Assembly: GCF_029688925.1 (NCBI RefSeq)
Contig: NZ_JARUKY010000014.1
Location: 51,115-115,114 of the forward strand
Direction of reading: 5' to 3'
Source of the DNA: Evansella sp. AB-P1
Lineage (GTDB): Bacteria > Bacillota > Bacilli > Bacillales > Salisediminibacteriaceae
Length of the DNA stretch: 64,000 bases
Numbering within the stretch: the stretch's first letter is position 1; each line of letters starts with the position of its first letter. The notes beneath the pieces were generated by a model. It ran no database searches and was not told the origin of the DNA. It worked only from the letters and a program-made list of their open reading frames with translations. Of this stretch, positions 51,024-59,540 are shown one piece after another. A program made the translations under genes and the position numbers.

Positions 51024-52970
51024 TTAGTATTCATCAGCTTCTTCCGCGATTTTCATTACTGGTCTGAAAAACTCATTTTCCTGGTAGTTATATTGAATGT
51101 CAGCTATTCTTTTTCTGAAGTAGTTTTCTAGATCTTTATCTGTACAAAAGATGAAGCAACCTTTTTGACCTCGTGTCATTAAAGTTCTATACGTATTTCT
51201 TATAATTTCGTCAGCAAGTTTTTCTGCCTTTTCAGGGTGTTCTTTGAGCATCTTTTTTAGTCCTTTTAAGGAGTTATCAGTTTTAGCTCGTTTTGTATGA
51301 TCCGTTTTGATTATACCGTCTCTATAAATTAGGTCATCTCCAATAATTACACCTACATAATCGAACTCCAGGCCTTGACATGTATGAATACAACCAATTT
51401 CATTAACAGAATTCTCATCTATAGCCCATGTCTCTGAATTGTTTAAATTCCAACTCATACTAAAATAAAAATCTGGAATTTCAATATCGTGAATGTTTGT
51501 ATTGGCTTTACCTTCTTTAATCCAGTTCCAACAATAACCAGCAACAAGTCTGGCCTTGTTATTCACCTTATTTAAAGCGTTGATTTCCTTTCGCAAAACA
51601 GTTGGATCTGAATAGATTCGAAAATCGTAGCTAGTCCCTAAATAATTTTCATTTGCAGTATCTCGAATTTGTAAAACATCATCAATCCAGCTTAAATAAC
51701 CATCGGATCCATTACAACGGAACTGTGACTCAAGTTTTACTTTGGTAATCGGTGCTCCTAATGTCTCAGAAAATTTTTCTATTTCACCTATGCTACCAAC
51801 ATCCTTTAAAGTTACTCTTTGTCGTTCATCAATAAAAAAGATAGCTAACTTTGAAGCTTTGATAATTTCTTTAATTTGATTTTCACCTAGATTGCTGAAA
51901 AGTCCTGATTTTTCATTTAAACGATGCGCCTCGTCAACGATTAAAACATCATACTCACTTTCCGGCGCGTTTATAAAGCTACCTGAACCAGTAAATAGAT
52001 TATCAATATGCCCTTTCCTAAAGTTTTGCTTTAATTTTGTTGCATATATATTCCTAGGTGCAGCATTCTTCGTCACATACTGAGCTACTAGACTACGATT
52101 TGTAGCCTCAACTAATAAATTTACTGCAAGAACAGATTTACCAGTACCTGGTCCTCCTTCTACTACAAGAACTTGCTTTGTATTTGTACGAACTGCATCA
52201 TTTGCTAATTGGAGTGCCGTTTCATATACAACTTTTTGATCGTCAATCATAATGAACTCACGATTCCCCTGAAGCATATTATTCAAAGAATCTTGTAGTG
52301 ACTTAGATGGACGAATTCGCCCTTTTTCTATTTTATATAGTATCTCTTTATTGTCCCCATATTTTATATTACGTTTAATAAAATTCCTTAAGCGTTCTGA
52401 ATCACCTTTAATAAAAACTGGTGCCTGATCAATATAATATTCATAAATAGAATCTGTTAGAGGGTCATTTTCTCCAACCTTGAGATAATTATGTAAATAA
52501 GCACACGGATATAGACTTATATCCTCTTTTTGTGCATTCTCATTATAATCTTTGATTAAGGCTGCATATGACCATGCTTGATAGGAAGGATGTGTTGTTT
52601 CCACAAGACCTCTGTTCATAGCTGTTTTAACAATGGCTTCTTTCCCTTCAATCTTTTCAATCTTCTCCCACTGCTTGAGTTCAACCACAACAATAGATTT
52701 CCGGGAATCTTTATTGGCTCCAGTTATAAGAAAGTCCACTCTTTTTGACGTATGAGGAATTCGAAATTCAATAGCAACACCAGCATTTTCAGGTATTTCA
52801 TTATCACTAAGGACCCGATACATATATTGCATCGAGTTATCCCAAGACCTTACCTCCGATCTATTAATCCTACCAACCTTCTCTTCAAAATTACTACATA
52901 TATTATTAACAAGTTCATCGTGGAAGACATCTTTTAAAAATTCACTTTTCGTAGCTTCATATACGATCAT
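51024..52970 (-). CDS. PD-(D/E)XK-like nuclease fused to DUF2075 (Schlafen-like) helicase
   Basis: 648 residues, ATG after AAAGGGTGATTC. Residues 60-130 carry a nuclease-like core: Glu68, Asp79 (KRVDFLITG) and Glu97-x-Lys99 (IVVVELKQWE), followed by a conserved TTHPSYQAWSYAALI. From about 265 the ATPase begins with Walker A (VVEGGPGTGKSVLAVNLL), Walker B DVLIVDEAHRLN, FFIDERQRVT, and the C-terminal helicase motifs CIHTCQGLEFDYVGVIIGDD and YRTLMTRGQKGCF. Such stand-alone proteins occur in accessory DNA and are suspected anti-phage or nucleic-acid-processing enzymes. It is monocistronic. Confidence 0.82.
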   Translation of the reverse strand: MIVYEATKSEFLKDVFHDELVNNICSNFEEKVGRINRSEVRSWDNSMQYMYRVLSDNEIPENAGVAIEFRIPHTSKRVDFLITGANKDSRKSIVVVELKQWEKIEKIEGKEAIVKTAMNRGLVETTHPSYQAWSYAALIKDYNENAQKEDISLYPCAYLHNYLKVGENDPLTDSIYEYYIDQAPVFIKGDSERLRNFIKRNIKYGDNKEILYKIEKGRIRPSKSLQDSLNNMLQGNREFIMIDDQKVVYETALQLANDAVRTNTKQVLVVEGGPGTGKSVLAVNLLVEATNRSLVAQYVTKNAAPRNIYATKLKQNFRKGHIDNLFTGSGSFINAPESEYDVLIVDEAHRLNEKSGLFSNLGENQIKEIIKASKLAIFFIDERQRVTLKDVGSIGEIEKFSETLGAPITKVKLESQFRCNGSDGYLSWIDDVLQIRDTANENYLGTSYDFRIYSDPTVLRKEINALNKVNNKARLVAGYCWNWIKEGKANTNIHDIEIPDFYFSMSWNLNNSETWAIDENSVNEIGCIHTCQGLEFDYVGVIIGDDLIYRDGIIKTDHTKRAKTDNSLKGLKKMLKEHPEKAEKLADEIIRNTYRTLMTRGQKGCFIFCTDKDLENYFRKRIADIQYNYQENEFFRPVMKIAEEADEY

Positions 52971-53077
52971 TGAATCACCCTTTCAGGTATTTTATTCTAT
53001 TATAATGCATTGTGGATATTTTTAACAAAAGTAATCAGTAATTATATTCCACATTCGTGATGTTTTTAGTAAAAAAA

Positions 53078-53125
53078 GCACTAATCCCCAACACAGTAAA
53101 GTAATACTGCGTTTGGGCGATCCCT
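53078..53125. repeat. Family A-type repeat (copy 13, decayed)
   Basis: AGCACTAATCCCCAACACAG and CTGCGTTTGGGCGATCCCTGG with the AGTAAAGTAATACTGCG centre of the 49-57 kb subfamily. Not at a gene end. Confidence 0.5.
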
Positions 53126-53255
53126 GGAATGGATGTCACTTTACTCACAGTTGATTTACTTTTTCTCTTAAGTTAAAAAAACTGGGACAGGGACTGACCC
53201 TCCAGTCCCCCCTCCATCCCCCCATCAATATTATTCAGCTGAATTGGTTAAGATA

Positions 53256-53564
53256 ATGGATAAATTGCTAGTAGTTGAGGTGGTTTCTTTGTCTAAAAAA
53301 ATTTCAGAAACAAAATGTACATGTAAAGCCTGTGGTAAGGTTTGGTATTATGGAAAAAATGAGGAGATAGAAAATTTCGGAGAGAAACTTCAAAATTTAG
53401 GAAGTGATATGAGTAATACCGGTAAAAATATGATGTGTTGCACCGGATGTTTACCTGCATTATTCATTCCCGAGAAACAAAAAACAGCTGTGAAAGAATT
53501 AAATAGCTGCCCGAACTGTGGATCTAAAGCAGTGATTAAGGAAAAGGTTGTCCATAATGTTTAG
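53256..53564 (+). CDS. Small zinc-ribbon-like protein
   Basis: 102 residues from the ATG at 53256; no good ribosome site is seen for it or for the TTG at 53244. Two Cys pairs frame the protein: CTCKACGKVWYY near the start and CPNCGSKAVIKE at the end, with MMCCTGCLPALF between. This suggests a zinc ribbon of the kind found in short adaptor proteins. The stop overlaps the start of yidD, so the two genes are coupled. No precise family. Confidence 0.6.
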   Translation: MDKLLVVEVVSLSKKISETKCTCKACGKVWYYGKNEEIENFGEKLQNLGSDMSNTGKNMMCCTGCLPALFIPEKQKTAVKELNSCPNCGSKAVIKEKVVHNV

Positions 53565-53787
53565 AAAGTTAATCTTATTTTTCCTAATTTCACTTATTCA
53601 ATTTTATCAAAAAAAGCTCTCTCCACTTAAGCCGAAACACATAAACTGTAGATTTCACCCTACCTGCTCCCACTATGCAATACTCTCACTTAAGAAATAT
53701 GGGATTAGAAAAGGAGCAATCAAAACTCTACACCGTCTATGGCGTTGTCGACCTGATAATTATGAGAGTTGTATTGACTATCCATAA
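53557..53787 (+). CDS. yidD: Membrane protein insertion efficiency factor YidD
   Basis: 76 residues from the ATG at 53557, inside the end of the preceding gene. One N-terminal amphipathic or membrane helix (LILFFLISLIQFYQKKLSP) is followed by the signature CRFHPTCSHYAILSLKKYG and LHRLWRCRP. It assists YidC/SpoIIIJ-dependent membrane protein insertion. The usual partner genes (rnpA, yidC) are not here, so this may be an extra or relocated copy. Confidence 0.88.
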   Translation: MFRKLILFFLISLIQFYQKKLSPLKPKHINCRFHPTCSHYAILSLKKYGIRKGAIKTLHRLWRCRPDNYESCIDYP

Positions 53788-53810
53788 TATAAAGAAAAAT
53801 TCGGCTCACC

Positions 53811-53835
53811 TCTGAGGTTGAACCGGTTTTATTCT
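53811..53835 (+). terminator. Possible terminator after yidD
   Basis: GGCTCACCTC and GAGGTTGAACC arms followed by GGTTTTATTCTTT. Confidence 0.5.
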
Positions 53836-54005
53836 TTAAAAGTCATAAGATTATTCCGAATAACTACGAGGAAGAAGATGACGTTACTAGTGAAAATTCA
53901 TTTGTATCTTCTGTCATTAAAATTGTTTATCAACAGTTACTCTAAAACGATTATAGGACAATGATGTTATATTAAACTTACAATGTTTTCTATGGAGGGA
54001 TACAA

Positions 54006-54241
54006 ATGGATAACATAGATAAAAGAAATCGATTAAATGAAACTCCTTTCGGTATCGACACAATAAAGATAATACCGTTTTTCTTGAGTATGAAGGAAAA
54101 CAAGTAAAAATTTTAAAAGGAAAAGATGCCGAGAAATTTTTAAGAAGAATGGACGAAGCTAGTAATGAAAAGGATAGACAATTGATCATGGCGAAGGTAA
54201 CAGGAAACTTCAAAAGGGGTAATGAACGAAATCATAAATAG
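54006..54241 (+). pseudogene. Frameshifted small gene
   Basis: GGAGGG precedes an ATG at 54006 that opens MDNIDKRNRLNETPF. The frame then stops early at 54105-54107. One base added near 54052, at the TTCGGTAT, would join it to YRHNKDNTVFLEYEGKQVKI and on through FLRRMDEASNEKDRQLIMAK to the TAG at 54239. The two parts together give about 78 residues with a good ribosome site and a terminator, so this looks like a real gene with a recent one-base loss or a sequencing error in a short G run. Family not recognised. Confidence 0.65.
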
Positions 54242-54264
54242 AGGAGGATTCCCCCTCCTTTATT
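54240..54264 (+). terminator. Terminator after the frameshifted gene
   Basis: AGGAGG and CCTCCT arms around ATTCCC, then TTTATTT. Confidence 0.6.
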
Positions 54265-54600
54265 TACAAGCATAATCTCCTCATTATGTTTTACAACAGA
54301 CAACACGTTCAATTTTGGCACCTCATTTCACACTCATTCCTCATTTGTAGATTAATTAAAAAGATACCCGCCCCTAAAAAAAGGTACCACCATATTATTT
54401 GGTACACGCCCTGGGACAAGGTCCCTGTCCCTACTGTCCCTAAAGATAGAAGGAAAAACTATCCCGTAGAAGGATCTTGTCGACGTCGCACCTGCCTAAT
54501 TGTAAAATAATTACCAAATGGATGGAGCCACCTTTGATTGGGTATTTACCTTTTTGGCTCTAAACAAGATAGACAAATAAACTGAAAATTCAAACATTAT
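54265..54600. other. Gene-free DNA with a GGGACAAGG-type repeat
   Basis: GGGACAAGGTCCCTGTCCC at 54413-54431 is the small companion repeat seen in the composite elements and in the direct repeats at 56159 and 59541. No supported gene. Confidence 0.5.
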
Positions 54601-54828
54601 TTATGCAACACTAATGATTTTAGAACAATTTATCTTTAATCCGAGATCCTTAACAATCTCAAAAAAATCCTGCCGATCTGGTGATGGGAGACGCCGATTA
54701 AAAGCTGGAAATAATTCCTTAGATAGATACTTTTTATTTGGATCTGGAAAAGCAGGGTGTAACATATAACCATTTGATTGAGCATCGTTTATCATCATTA
54801 ATTCATCATTTGATTGAGGTAATTCCAC
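54601..54828 (-). pseudogene. Remnant resembling a conserved region of HIRAN/HipA-like proteins
   Basis: About 75 codons from a GTG at 54828, directly after the histidine kinase stop. The stretch YMLHPAFPDPNKKYLSKELF, then PAFNRRLPSPDRQDFFEIV, resembles a segment conserved in larger DNA-associated proteins. Both the start of the family domain and everything after DLGLKINC appear to be lost. Assignment is tentative. Confidence 0.35.
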
Positions 54829-54838
54829 ATACCTACCC

Positions 54839-56095
54839 CTACTCCCCACTCTCTGGGATCAAAATAGTGAACGTCGTTCCTTCGTTTATTTTGCTATTTA
54901 CCTTTATTTCTCCCTTCATTGCTTTCACAATACTGAAAGCAACCATTGTTCCTAAACCCGTACCATTTTCTTTATTTGTGAAAAAGGGAACTCCTAAACG
55001 ACTAATTTGATCTGAGGTCATTCCAATTCCAGTATCTGATAGCTTTATAATTACTTTTTTATCTTCCTTGTATACTTTAAACACAAGCTTCCCACCATTT
55101 TTCATGGCTTCAATAGCATTTTTTGATAAATTAATTAAGCATTGTTGAAGTTGTTTTTTGTTTCCTAAAATATAGCTCTCGTTAATAAGAAATTCTTTTG
55201 TAATAGATGCCTTATGCATTAACGCATAAGGTTGCATTACATTCGCAACATAGTTCACTTCATCGGTAACATTTAATGATTCGAGTTCAATATTCTCGTG
55301 TGGTTTTGCAAACGTAAGATAATCTGTAATGATCGATTCAGCACGATCCAATTCTTGAAGGGACAAGTTTATGTAAGTATTCTTCTTTTCTTCATCAATA
55401 ATTGGTTCCTTCAGCAGTTGGATAAATCCTCTTGTGACTGTTAACGGATTTCTAACTTCATGAGAAATGCTAGCCGCCATTTCACTAAGGCTTTTTAATT
55501 TTTCATTATGATATAGTTGCTTTTTCATAGTATCGATAGTAATTAAGTATTCTAGAAAATAAACAGATAGCCCCATTGTTAAAGCTTGTGCAACAACAAA
55601 GGAAGATAATAAAACACTCGGAGCATGAAGAATAAAGCCAAACATTGTATGACATGCAATTAAGCTAATAGTCGCAATAAGTGCAAGTAAAGCCATCGTA
55701 CCAATAATTTTTGTTTTAAGAGAATATGTTTGATATTTTGGTATTAGTAAAAAGAGGAGAATGATTAATAATAATGTGCTATCGAAGAAGGCAATATAAA
55801 CACCTACCCCACCGAGATAAAAACGGTAAGCTAAGATTACAAGATAAAGAAAAAGTGCAACTTTTTTCCCACCATAGAGGGCTCCCAATACAAATGGAAT
55901 AAACCTTAAATCAAATAAATGTCCTTCAAAGTTTGTAATCGGGAAATTCATACATATAACAATTGATGTACTAAAAACAATAGCTAGGATGATGTCTTTG
56001 TACTTTGAATCGATATTAATATAAAAGATTTGAAAAAATAAGATAGGTATGAGAACAAAAAGTATATTAATTAGTAGATTTTCTATGATAGGCAC
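54839..56095 (-). CDS. Membrane sensor histidine kinase, KinB-like
   Basis: 418 residues with a GTG start after AAGGGAAG. Residues 1-195 form about six membrane helices (including FIPFVLGALYGGKKVALFLY) with little external sequence. Then the H-box SEMAASISHEVRNPLTVTRG (about 210), N-box CLINLSKNAIEAMKN, G1 LSDTGIGMTSDQ, F-box PFFTNKENGTGLGTMVA. Topology, size and H-box match KinB, a kinase feeding the sporulation phosphorelay. No response regulator is adjacent, as expected for an orphan kinase, and kapB is absent. Confidence 0.85.
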   Translation of the reverse strand: MPIIENLLINILFVLIPILFFQIFYINIDSKYKDIILAIVFSTSIVICMNFPITNFEGHLFDLRFIPFVLGALYGGKKVALFLYLVILAYRFYLGGVGVYIAFFDSTLLLIILLFLLIPKYQTYSLKTKIIGTMALLALIATISLIACHTMFGFILHAPSVLLSSFVVAQALTMGLSVYFLEYLITIDTMKKQLYHNEKLKSLSEMAASISHEVRNPLTVTRGFIQLLKEPIIDEEKKNTYINLSLQELDRAESIITDYLTFAKPHENIELESLNVTDEVNYVANVMQPYALMHKASITKEFLINESYILGNKKQLQQCLINLSKNAIEAMKNGGKLVFKVYKEDKKVIIKLSDTGIGMTSDQISRLGVPFFTNKENGTGLGTMVAFSIVKAMKGEIKVNSKINEGTTFTILIPESGE

Positions 56096-56158
56096 CTACT
56101 TCCCTTGTAAATACCTTAAATTTATCACATAATTCTGAAATAAAAAAGGAATATACTA

Positions 56159-56373
56159 GGGGGACAGTAGGGACTCTGTCCCTATACTAACAAATCGTGC
56201 ACCCCCTTCTCAGCAGTGCACAGCTTTTTGTTTTATGCCTAGTAATTGAAGACATGGACACTTACTTTATTCATTGGTGATCTACTCTCCTGAAGTACTG
56301 TAGAAACACTGAGAATTGCAAAAGGAACTCTCTCATCTACCGATAAACAAAAATCTCAGAATCGTTGATGTGT
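56159..56373. repeat. Direct repeat D, left copy
   Basis: GGGACTCTGTCCCTATACTA, a GTGCAC hairpin, AGCAGTGCACAGCTTTTTGT and AGTACTGTAGAAACACTGAG, ending near AATCGTTGATG. About 215 bases, clearly alike to 59541-59755 in the same orientation. Confidence 0.7.
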
Positions 56374-56456
56374 AAGCGTCAAACAATCTACACCTTCTTC
56401 TTGAATTCCGGTACATGGCATACTTTAATTAAGAAATGAAAGTTAGGAGTGGCGTC

Positions 56457-56655
56457 ATGGACCGAGATGAAAAATATCATATGTGTAAAGAAGCGTATGC
56501 ACGACTATGAAGCTAGTGGACTTACAGTAAATGACTGGGTATCGGATATGAAGATATTACTGTTCCTCAATTTCACTACTGGCTCAATAAAATTCAAAAA
56601 GGAAGATGTTAATCTACTACCTTCTTCAAATGAAACAACTTGGACAACTTCTTGA
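56457..56655 (+). pseudogene. Decayed IS66-type OrfA (TnpA) remnant
   Basis: After AGTTAGGAGTGGCGTC an ATG opens MDRDEKYHMCKEAYARL and then meets TGA and TAG. In the next frame comes DYEASGLTVNDWVSD, and in the third EDITVPQFHYWLNKIQK. Together these spell the beginning of an IS66-family OrfA, with at least two frameshifts. No OrfB or transposase follows. Confidence 0.65.
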
Positions 56656-56663
56656 TGTACCAA

Positions 56664-56720
56664 AAAGGTGCTGACCCTCAGTGCATAATACTTTACTGTA
56701 CAGGGTAACGGGGATCAGAA
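56664..56720. repeat. Family A-type repeat (copy 14)
   Basis: AGGTGCTGACCCTCAGTGCA and TGTACAGGGTAACGGGGATC with an ATACTTTACTG centre. It lies 23 bases after the stop of the gene at 56743. Confidence 0.55.
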
Positions 56721-56742
56721 AATTTGTGTCACATTCAGTACT

Positions 56743-57084
56743 CTACTTCTCTTCTATTTTTCTTAATTTAACTAACCTAGACCTTATCGAACCAACGGTT
56801 CTTTGGTGTATTTCTGCAAGTTCATTGATAGTTTTGCCGTTATCAAAACCATCAGCCAATAATTTTTCCTCTTGTTCCTCCCACCCTTTTCCTGCATTTT
56901 CTGGCAACCGCTTCTGACGTCTTTCACTTTTCTCCAACTGCTCCAACCCTTTTACCGCTAAGTAGAGTGATCTTACAGTATCAGGAGCTTGGTATGGACT
57001 ATCATGAGGAAAAACTTCTCCTGTGTGTGGATCAATACCATCTGCTAATAGAGTGACAATTTCTATTGCTTTTTTAATTTCCAT
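56743..57084 (-). CDS. Hypothetical protein with C-terminal helix-turn-helix-like motif
   Basis: 113 residues, ATG after GGGGAAGG. The N-terminal motif GIDPHTGEVFPHDSPYQAPDTVRSL recurs in bacterial hypothetical proteins as I recall. The C-terminal W-EE-KLL-DGFDNGKTINELAEIHQRTVGSIRSRL (in part) has the look of a DNA-binding helix-turn-helix. Function unknown. Its upstream region is alike to that of the next gene (see 57109 and 58107). Confidence 0.65.
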   Translation of the reverse strand: MEIKKAIEIVTLLADGIDPHTGEVFPHDSPYQAPDTVRSLYLAVKGLEQLEKSERRQKRLPENAGKGWEEQEEKLLADGFDNGKTINELAEIHQRTVGSIRSRLVKLRKIEEK

Positions 57085-57108
57085 ATTTACCTTCCCCTCA
57101 ATTTATAT

Positions 57109-57212
57109 TTCCGAAGACTCGAAGGACGTGGAACTATGAACTGTATCCATAACCAACAAAAATACTAAGATACGGTTATTACCTCTTGTTAAAAGATAAA
57201 GTAGAATGACAT
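57109..57212. repeat. Repeat E, copy 1, upstream of the 56743 gene
   Basis: CCGAAGACTCGAAGGACGTG, then ACGGTTATTACCTCTTGTTA and AAAGTAGAATGACATGG, similar to 58107-58200. Confidence 0.6.
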
Positions 57213-57316
57213 GGGTAATTGCATCCTTCACATTAACCATATACCGGTCTTTTTATCCAGTTTCTCTTTTCTAATTTAATGGGAAGTTTGCTGGTGAAGT
57301 GGTTTTACTTGAAGAT

Positions 57317-58048
57317 TTATTTTTGGTGATTGTCTAAGAAGATTTTTCTTTCTATCTGTAGCATGATGGAAAGAACGTGGATGAATGCATCGTGCATGGT
57401 TTCATGTTTTAAGTAGTTTTCAAAGTGATACAGCATACAAGAGGCCATTGCTTCTCTTGCTTCATAATCAAAATGATAAAAATCAACAATAGGAAAGTAA
57501 TCTCCATTACCTAAGGGAATCAACGTTCCGAAAACAATTTCCCCTTTTCTAGGTGGGGTGGCCTCCGGGTCTAGCATCACTACTTCTATCGACTCTCTCG
57601 TTAAAATATCTACAACGATAAAATATCCATTGTGAAAAATATGACCTACAAAATAAAATTTAGGAACCGCTTTTTCCCATTCCCTTAACCAAGGTAGTAA
57701 TATGGGCTTCTTTTTCATCAAAATATAGTTCTCTTCAATAAACTCCTCTACAATACTTACCGTGTCTTTTAGGCTAGACTCATACAACAGACAGCCCCAA
57801 AAAAGGTTTAAAAGCATAGATCGATGTTTTTCCATTCTTATCTCATGTTCACCCAAGTATTCTTCTAAGACCGGAACATATGTAGAATAAAATTCTCCAA
57901 AGACATAGTTCCTAAATTTGTTTGTTACATCATTAATCATTACTTTCTGAACTTCTTCCGATACAGCATATTCGTGGCGAAAGACTCTTTCATTGTTTTC
58001 CATTTGGATAAAATCCACTACCCTTCCACCTTCACTCTTCATTTCCAT
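57317..58048 (-). CDS. Hypothetical protein of 243 residues
   Basis: Start at the ATG at 58048 with GAAGG 9 bases upstream; a GTG two codons earlier overlaps the site. It is soluble, with a mixed helix and strand pattern (YVPVLEEYLGEHEIRMEKHR, then FYFVGHIFHNGYFIVVDILT, then GEIVFGTLIPLGNGDYFPIV). The order resembles proteins that carry SEC-C motifs elsewhere, but no Cys cluster is present here. Family not recognised. Confidence 0.6.
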   Translation of the reverse strand: MEMKSEGGRVVDFIQMENNERVFRHEYAVSEEVQKVMINDVTNKFRNYVFGEFYSTYVPVLEEYLGEHEIRMEKHRSMLLNLFWGCLLYESSLKDTVSIVEEFIEENYILMKKKPILLPWLREWEKAVPKFYFVGHIFHNGYFIVVDILTRESIEVVMLDPEATPPRKGEIVFGTLIPLGNGDYFPIVDFYHFDYEAREAMASCMLYHFENYLKHETMHDAFIHVLSIMLQIERKIFLDNHQK

Positions 58049-58106
58049 AAGCACCTACCTTCATAATTTTATTCACATGGGATGCAACAGTTATGCTTCT
58101 CCCTTT

Positions 58107-58200
58107 TTTCCGAAAACGCGAAGGACGTGAAAAAATGACTACATTACCAACAGATGCGGTTATGACCACTTGTTAAAAGACTTGCTCTATAATGACAATA
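58107..58200. repeat. Repeat E, copy 2, upstream of the 57317 gene
   Basis: CCGAAAACGCGAAGGACGTG, then GCGGTTATGACCACTTGTTA and CTATAATGACA, aligning with 57109-57212. Confidence 0.6.
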
Positions 58201-58638
58201 TTGAAAGTTCTACAAATAAGCTTTAGTGATTTAATGTTTTTTTGAAAAAATGGGAGAAAACCAGCAGCAAGTGACGGAGCTTGTTGTGGTTGCGTCATTT
58301 ACCAATAGCATTGGAACTTTAATGTGGGTTTTAAAATGAGGTATTATAGGAGATTTCTACTTCTGATTCTTGTCTCAATCTTAATTCATCATGCTTCTAC
58401 ACTGACTAACGTTACTGAATACATATCCCTCCCTCTTTTTCCTAGCAAAGTAATTCTATCATAGTTAATGGCATCCTTGTCATAGAAACAGTTACAAAAA
58501 TGTGGATTTTCTATCAGTAGTTGATATCTTTTGTAATACAATAACGGCACAACAACAGATGACGATGAAATCCGATTACTGTGCCTTGTTTGCCTTTTAG
58601 TCAAAATAAATGATTAGTAGTATCTCCTAATGAGAAGA
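58201..58638. other. Gene-free DNA
   Basis: A 29-codon frame (58249-58338, MGENQQQVTELVVVASFTNS and on) has no ribosome site and no recognised relative. I see no RNA gene or repeat. Confidence 0.4.
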
Positions 58639-59043
58639 TCAATAATGAAGAATCACTTTCGTATACTCAGTAAAATCATCAAGATGTTCTTCAAGAATTT
58701 TTTGTAATATCACCAAGTTCAACTCTTGATAATCATGGACAGCAATATTCCTAAAACCAACCATGGCTTGCATTTTCTTAGAAAGTGAAACGGAGATAAT
58801 ATCGTGTTCTACCAAAAAAGTAAATGCGTCTCTGCTAGTCTGTGGCAAACCGAGCTTTTTCTCTGCAACAATATGCATAGCAAGATCTATGCTAGCTTCA
58901 CAAGCCCGCTGCAAATTTAAAACAATCGAGTCTTGTTTTGTAAAATTATTTAAATTAGCAGGTGTATTGGCATATTCCTCATTAATTCGTCTAATACACC
59001 TTTCTATTATATTAATTTTATTTAAAATGACATCACTTTTCAT
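58639..59043 (-). CDS. HepT-like toxin of an MNT-HepT module
   Basis: 134 residues from the ATG at 59043, which overlaps the antitoxin gene by 11 bases; a GTG four codons earlier is the alternative. It is a helical HEPN fold with the active motif Arg-x4-6-His in MVGFRNIAVHDYQELN, the RNxxxH plus Tyr that is AMPylated in this system. HepT proteins are ribonucleases held in check by their partner nucleotidyltransferase. Confidence 0.85.
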   Translation of the reverse strand: MKSDVILNKINIIERCIRRINEEYANTPANLNNFTKQDSIVLNLQRACEASIDLAMHIVAEKKLGLPQTSRDAFTFLVEHDIISVSLSKKMQAMVGFRNIAVHDYQELNLVILQKILEEHLDDFTEYTKVILHY

Positions 59044-59437
59044 AGATAGACCCACTTTCCTCTATATTTCTAATTATGTGGAAACGTTCTTCGTTCAATT
59101 TCGCATACATTTTTAGGGTTTTTAATTCAAACTGAGCTTTCTTCTTTTCATCGGTACAATAAATTACTTTACCAGTATGAATGATCTGAGCTTGAAAAAC
59201 CGTATTTGCCTGATTTAAGTCAATTAAATCAACATTGCGGTTAATTTTACTAGCAAGCTCTTGAGATGTCATGAATAACTCATATTTGCCTATATTCACA
59301 TCGCTTAAGAAAGCAATATCGAAATCACTATCCTTTTTCAAGTTTCCTTTCACAGTTGAACCAAACATTATGATTAGATATGGAGATGCATTTTCAACTA
59401 AATGTTCGACAATGATTTGCAATTCTTTATTATTCAT
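59033..59437 (-). CDS. MNT-type minimal nucleotidyltransferase antitoxin
   Basis: 134 residues from the ATG at 59437; GGAGG lies 7 bases upstream, and the ATG two codons earlier sits too close. The polymerase-beta core is Gly26-Ser27, then Asp38-x-Asp40 (FGSTVKGNLKKDSDFDIAFL), with a third Asp in NVDLIDLNQ. In MNT-HepT pairs this enzyme adds AMP to the HepT Tyr and inactivates it. The module lies between the direct repeats at 56159 and 59541. Confidence 0.85.
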   Translation of the reverse strand: MNNKELQIIVEHLVENASPYLIIMFGSTVKGNLKKDSDFDIAFLSDVNIGKYELFMTSQELASKINRNVDLIDLNQANTVFQAQIIHTGKVIYCTDEKKKAQFELKTLKMYAKLNEERFHIIRNIEESGSIYEK

Positions 59438-59540
59438 ATACATACCTCCATTCCTAACAAGAATAATTCTACCCTAACAGCAAATTACTAGGATATATTG
59501 ATCTATATTCAATTTCATTGTACCAAATATTTCATATCAA

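Noticed and set aside
58249..58338. 29-codon frame MGENQQQVTELVVVASFTNS and on
   Set aside because: No ribosome site or relative known to me; too short to support.
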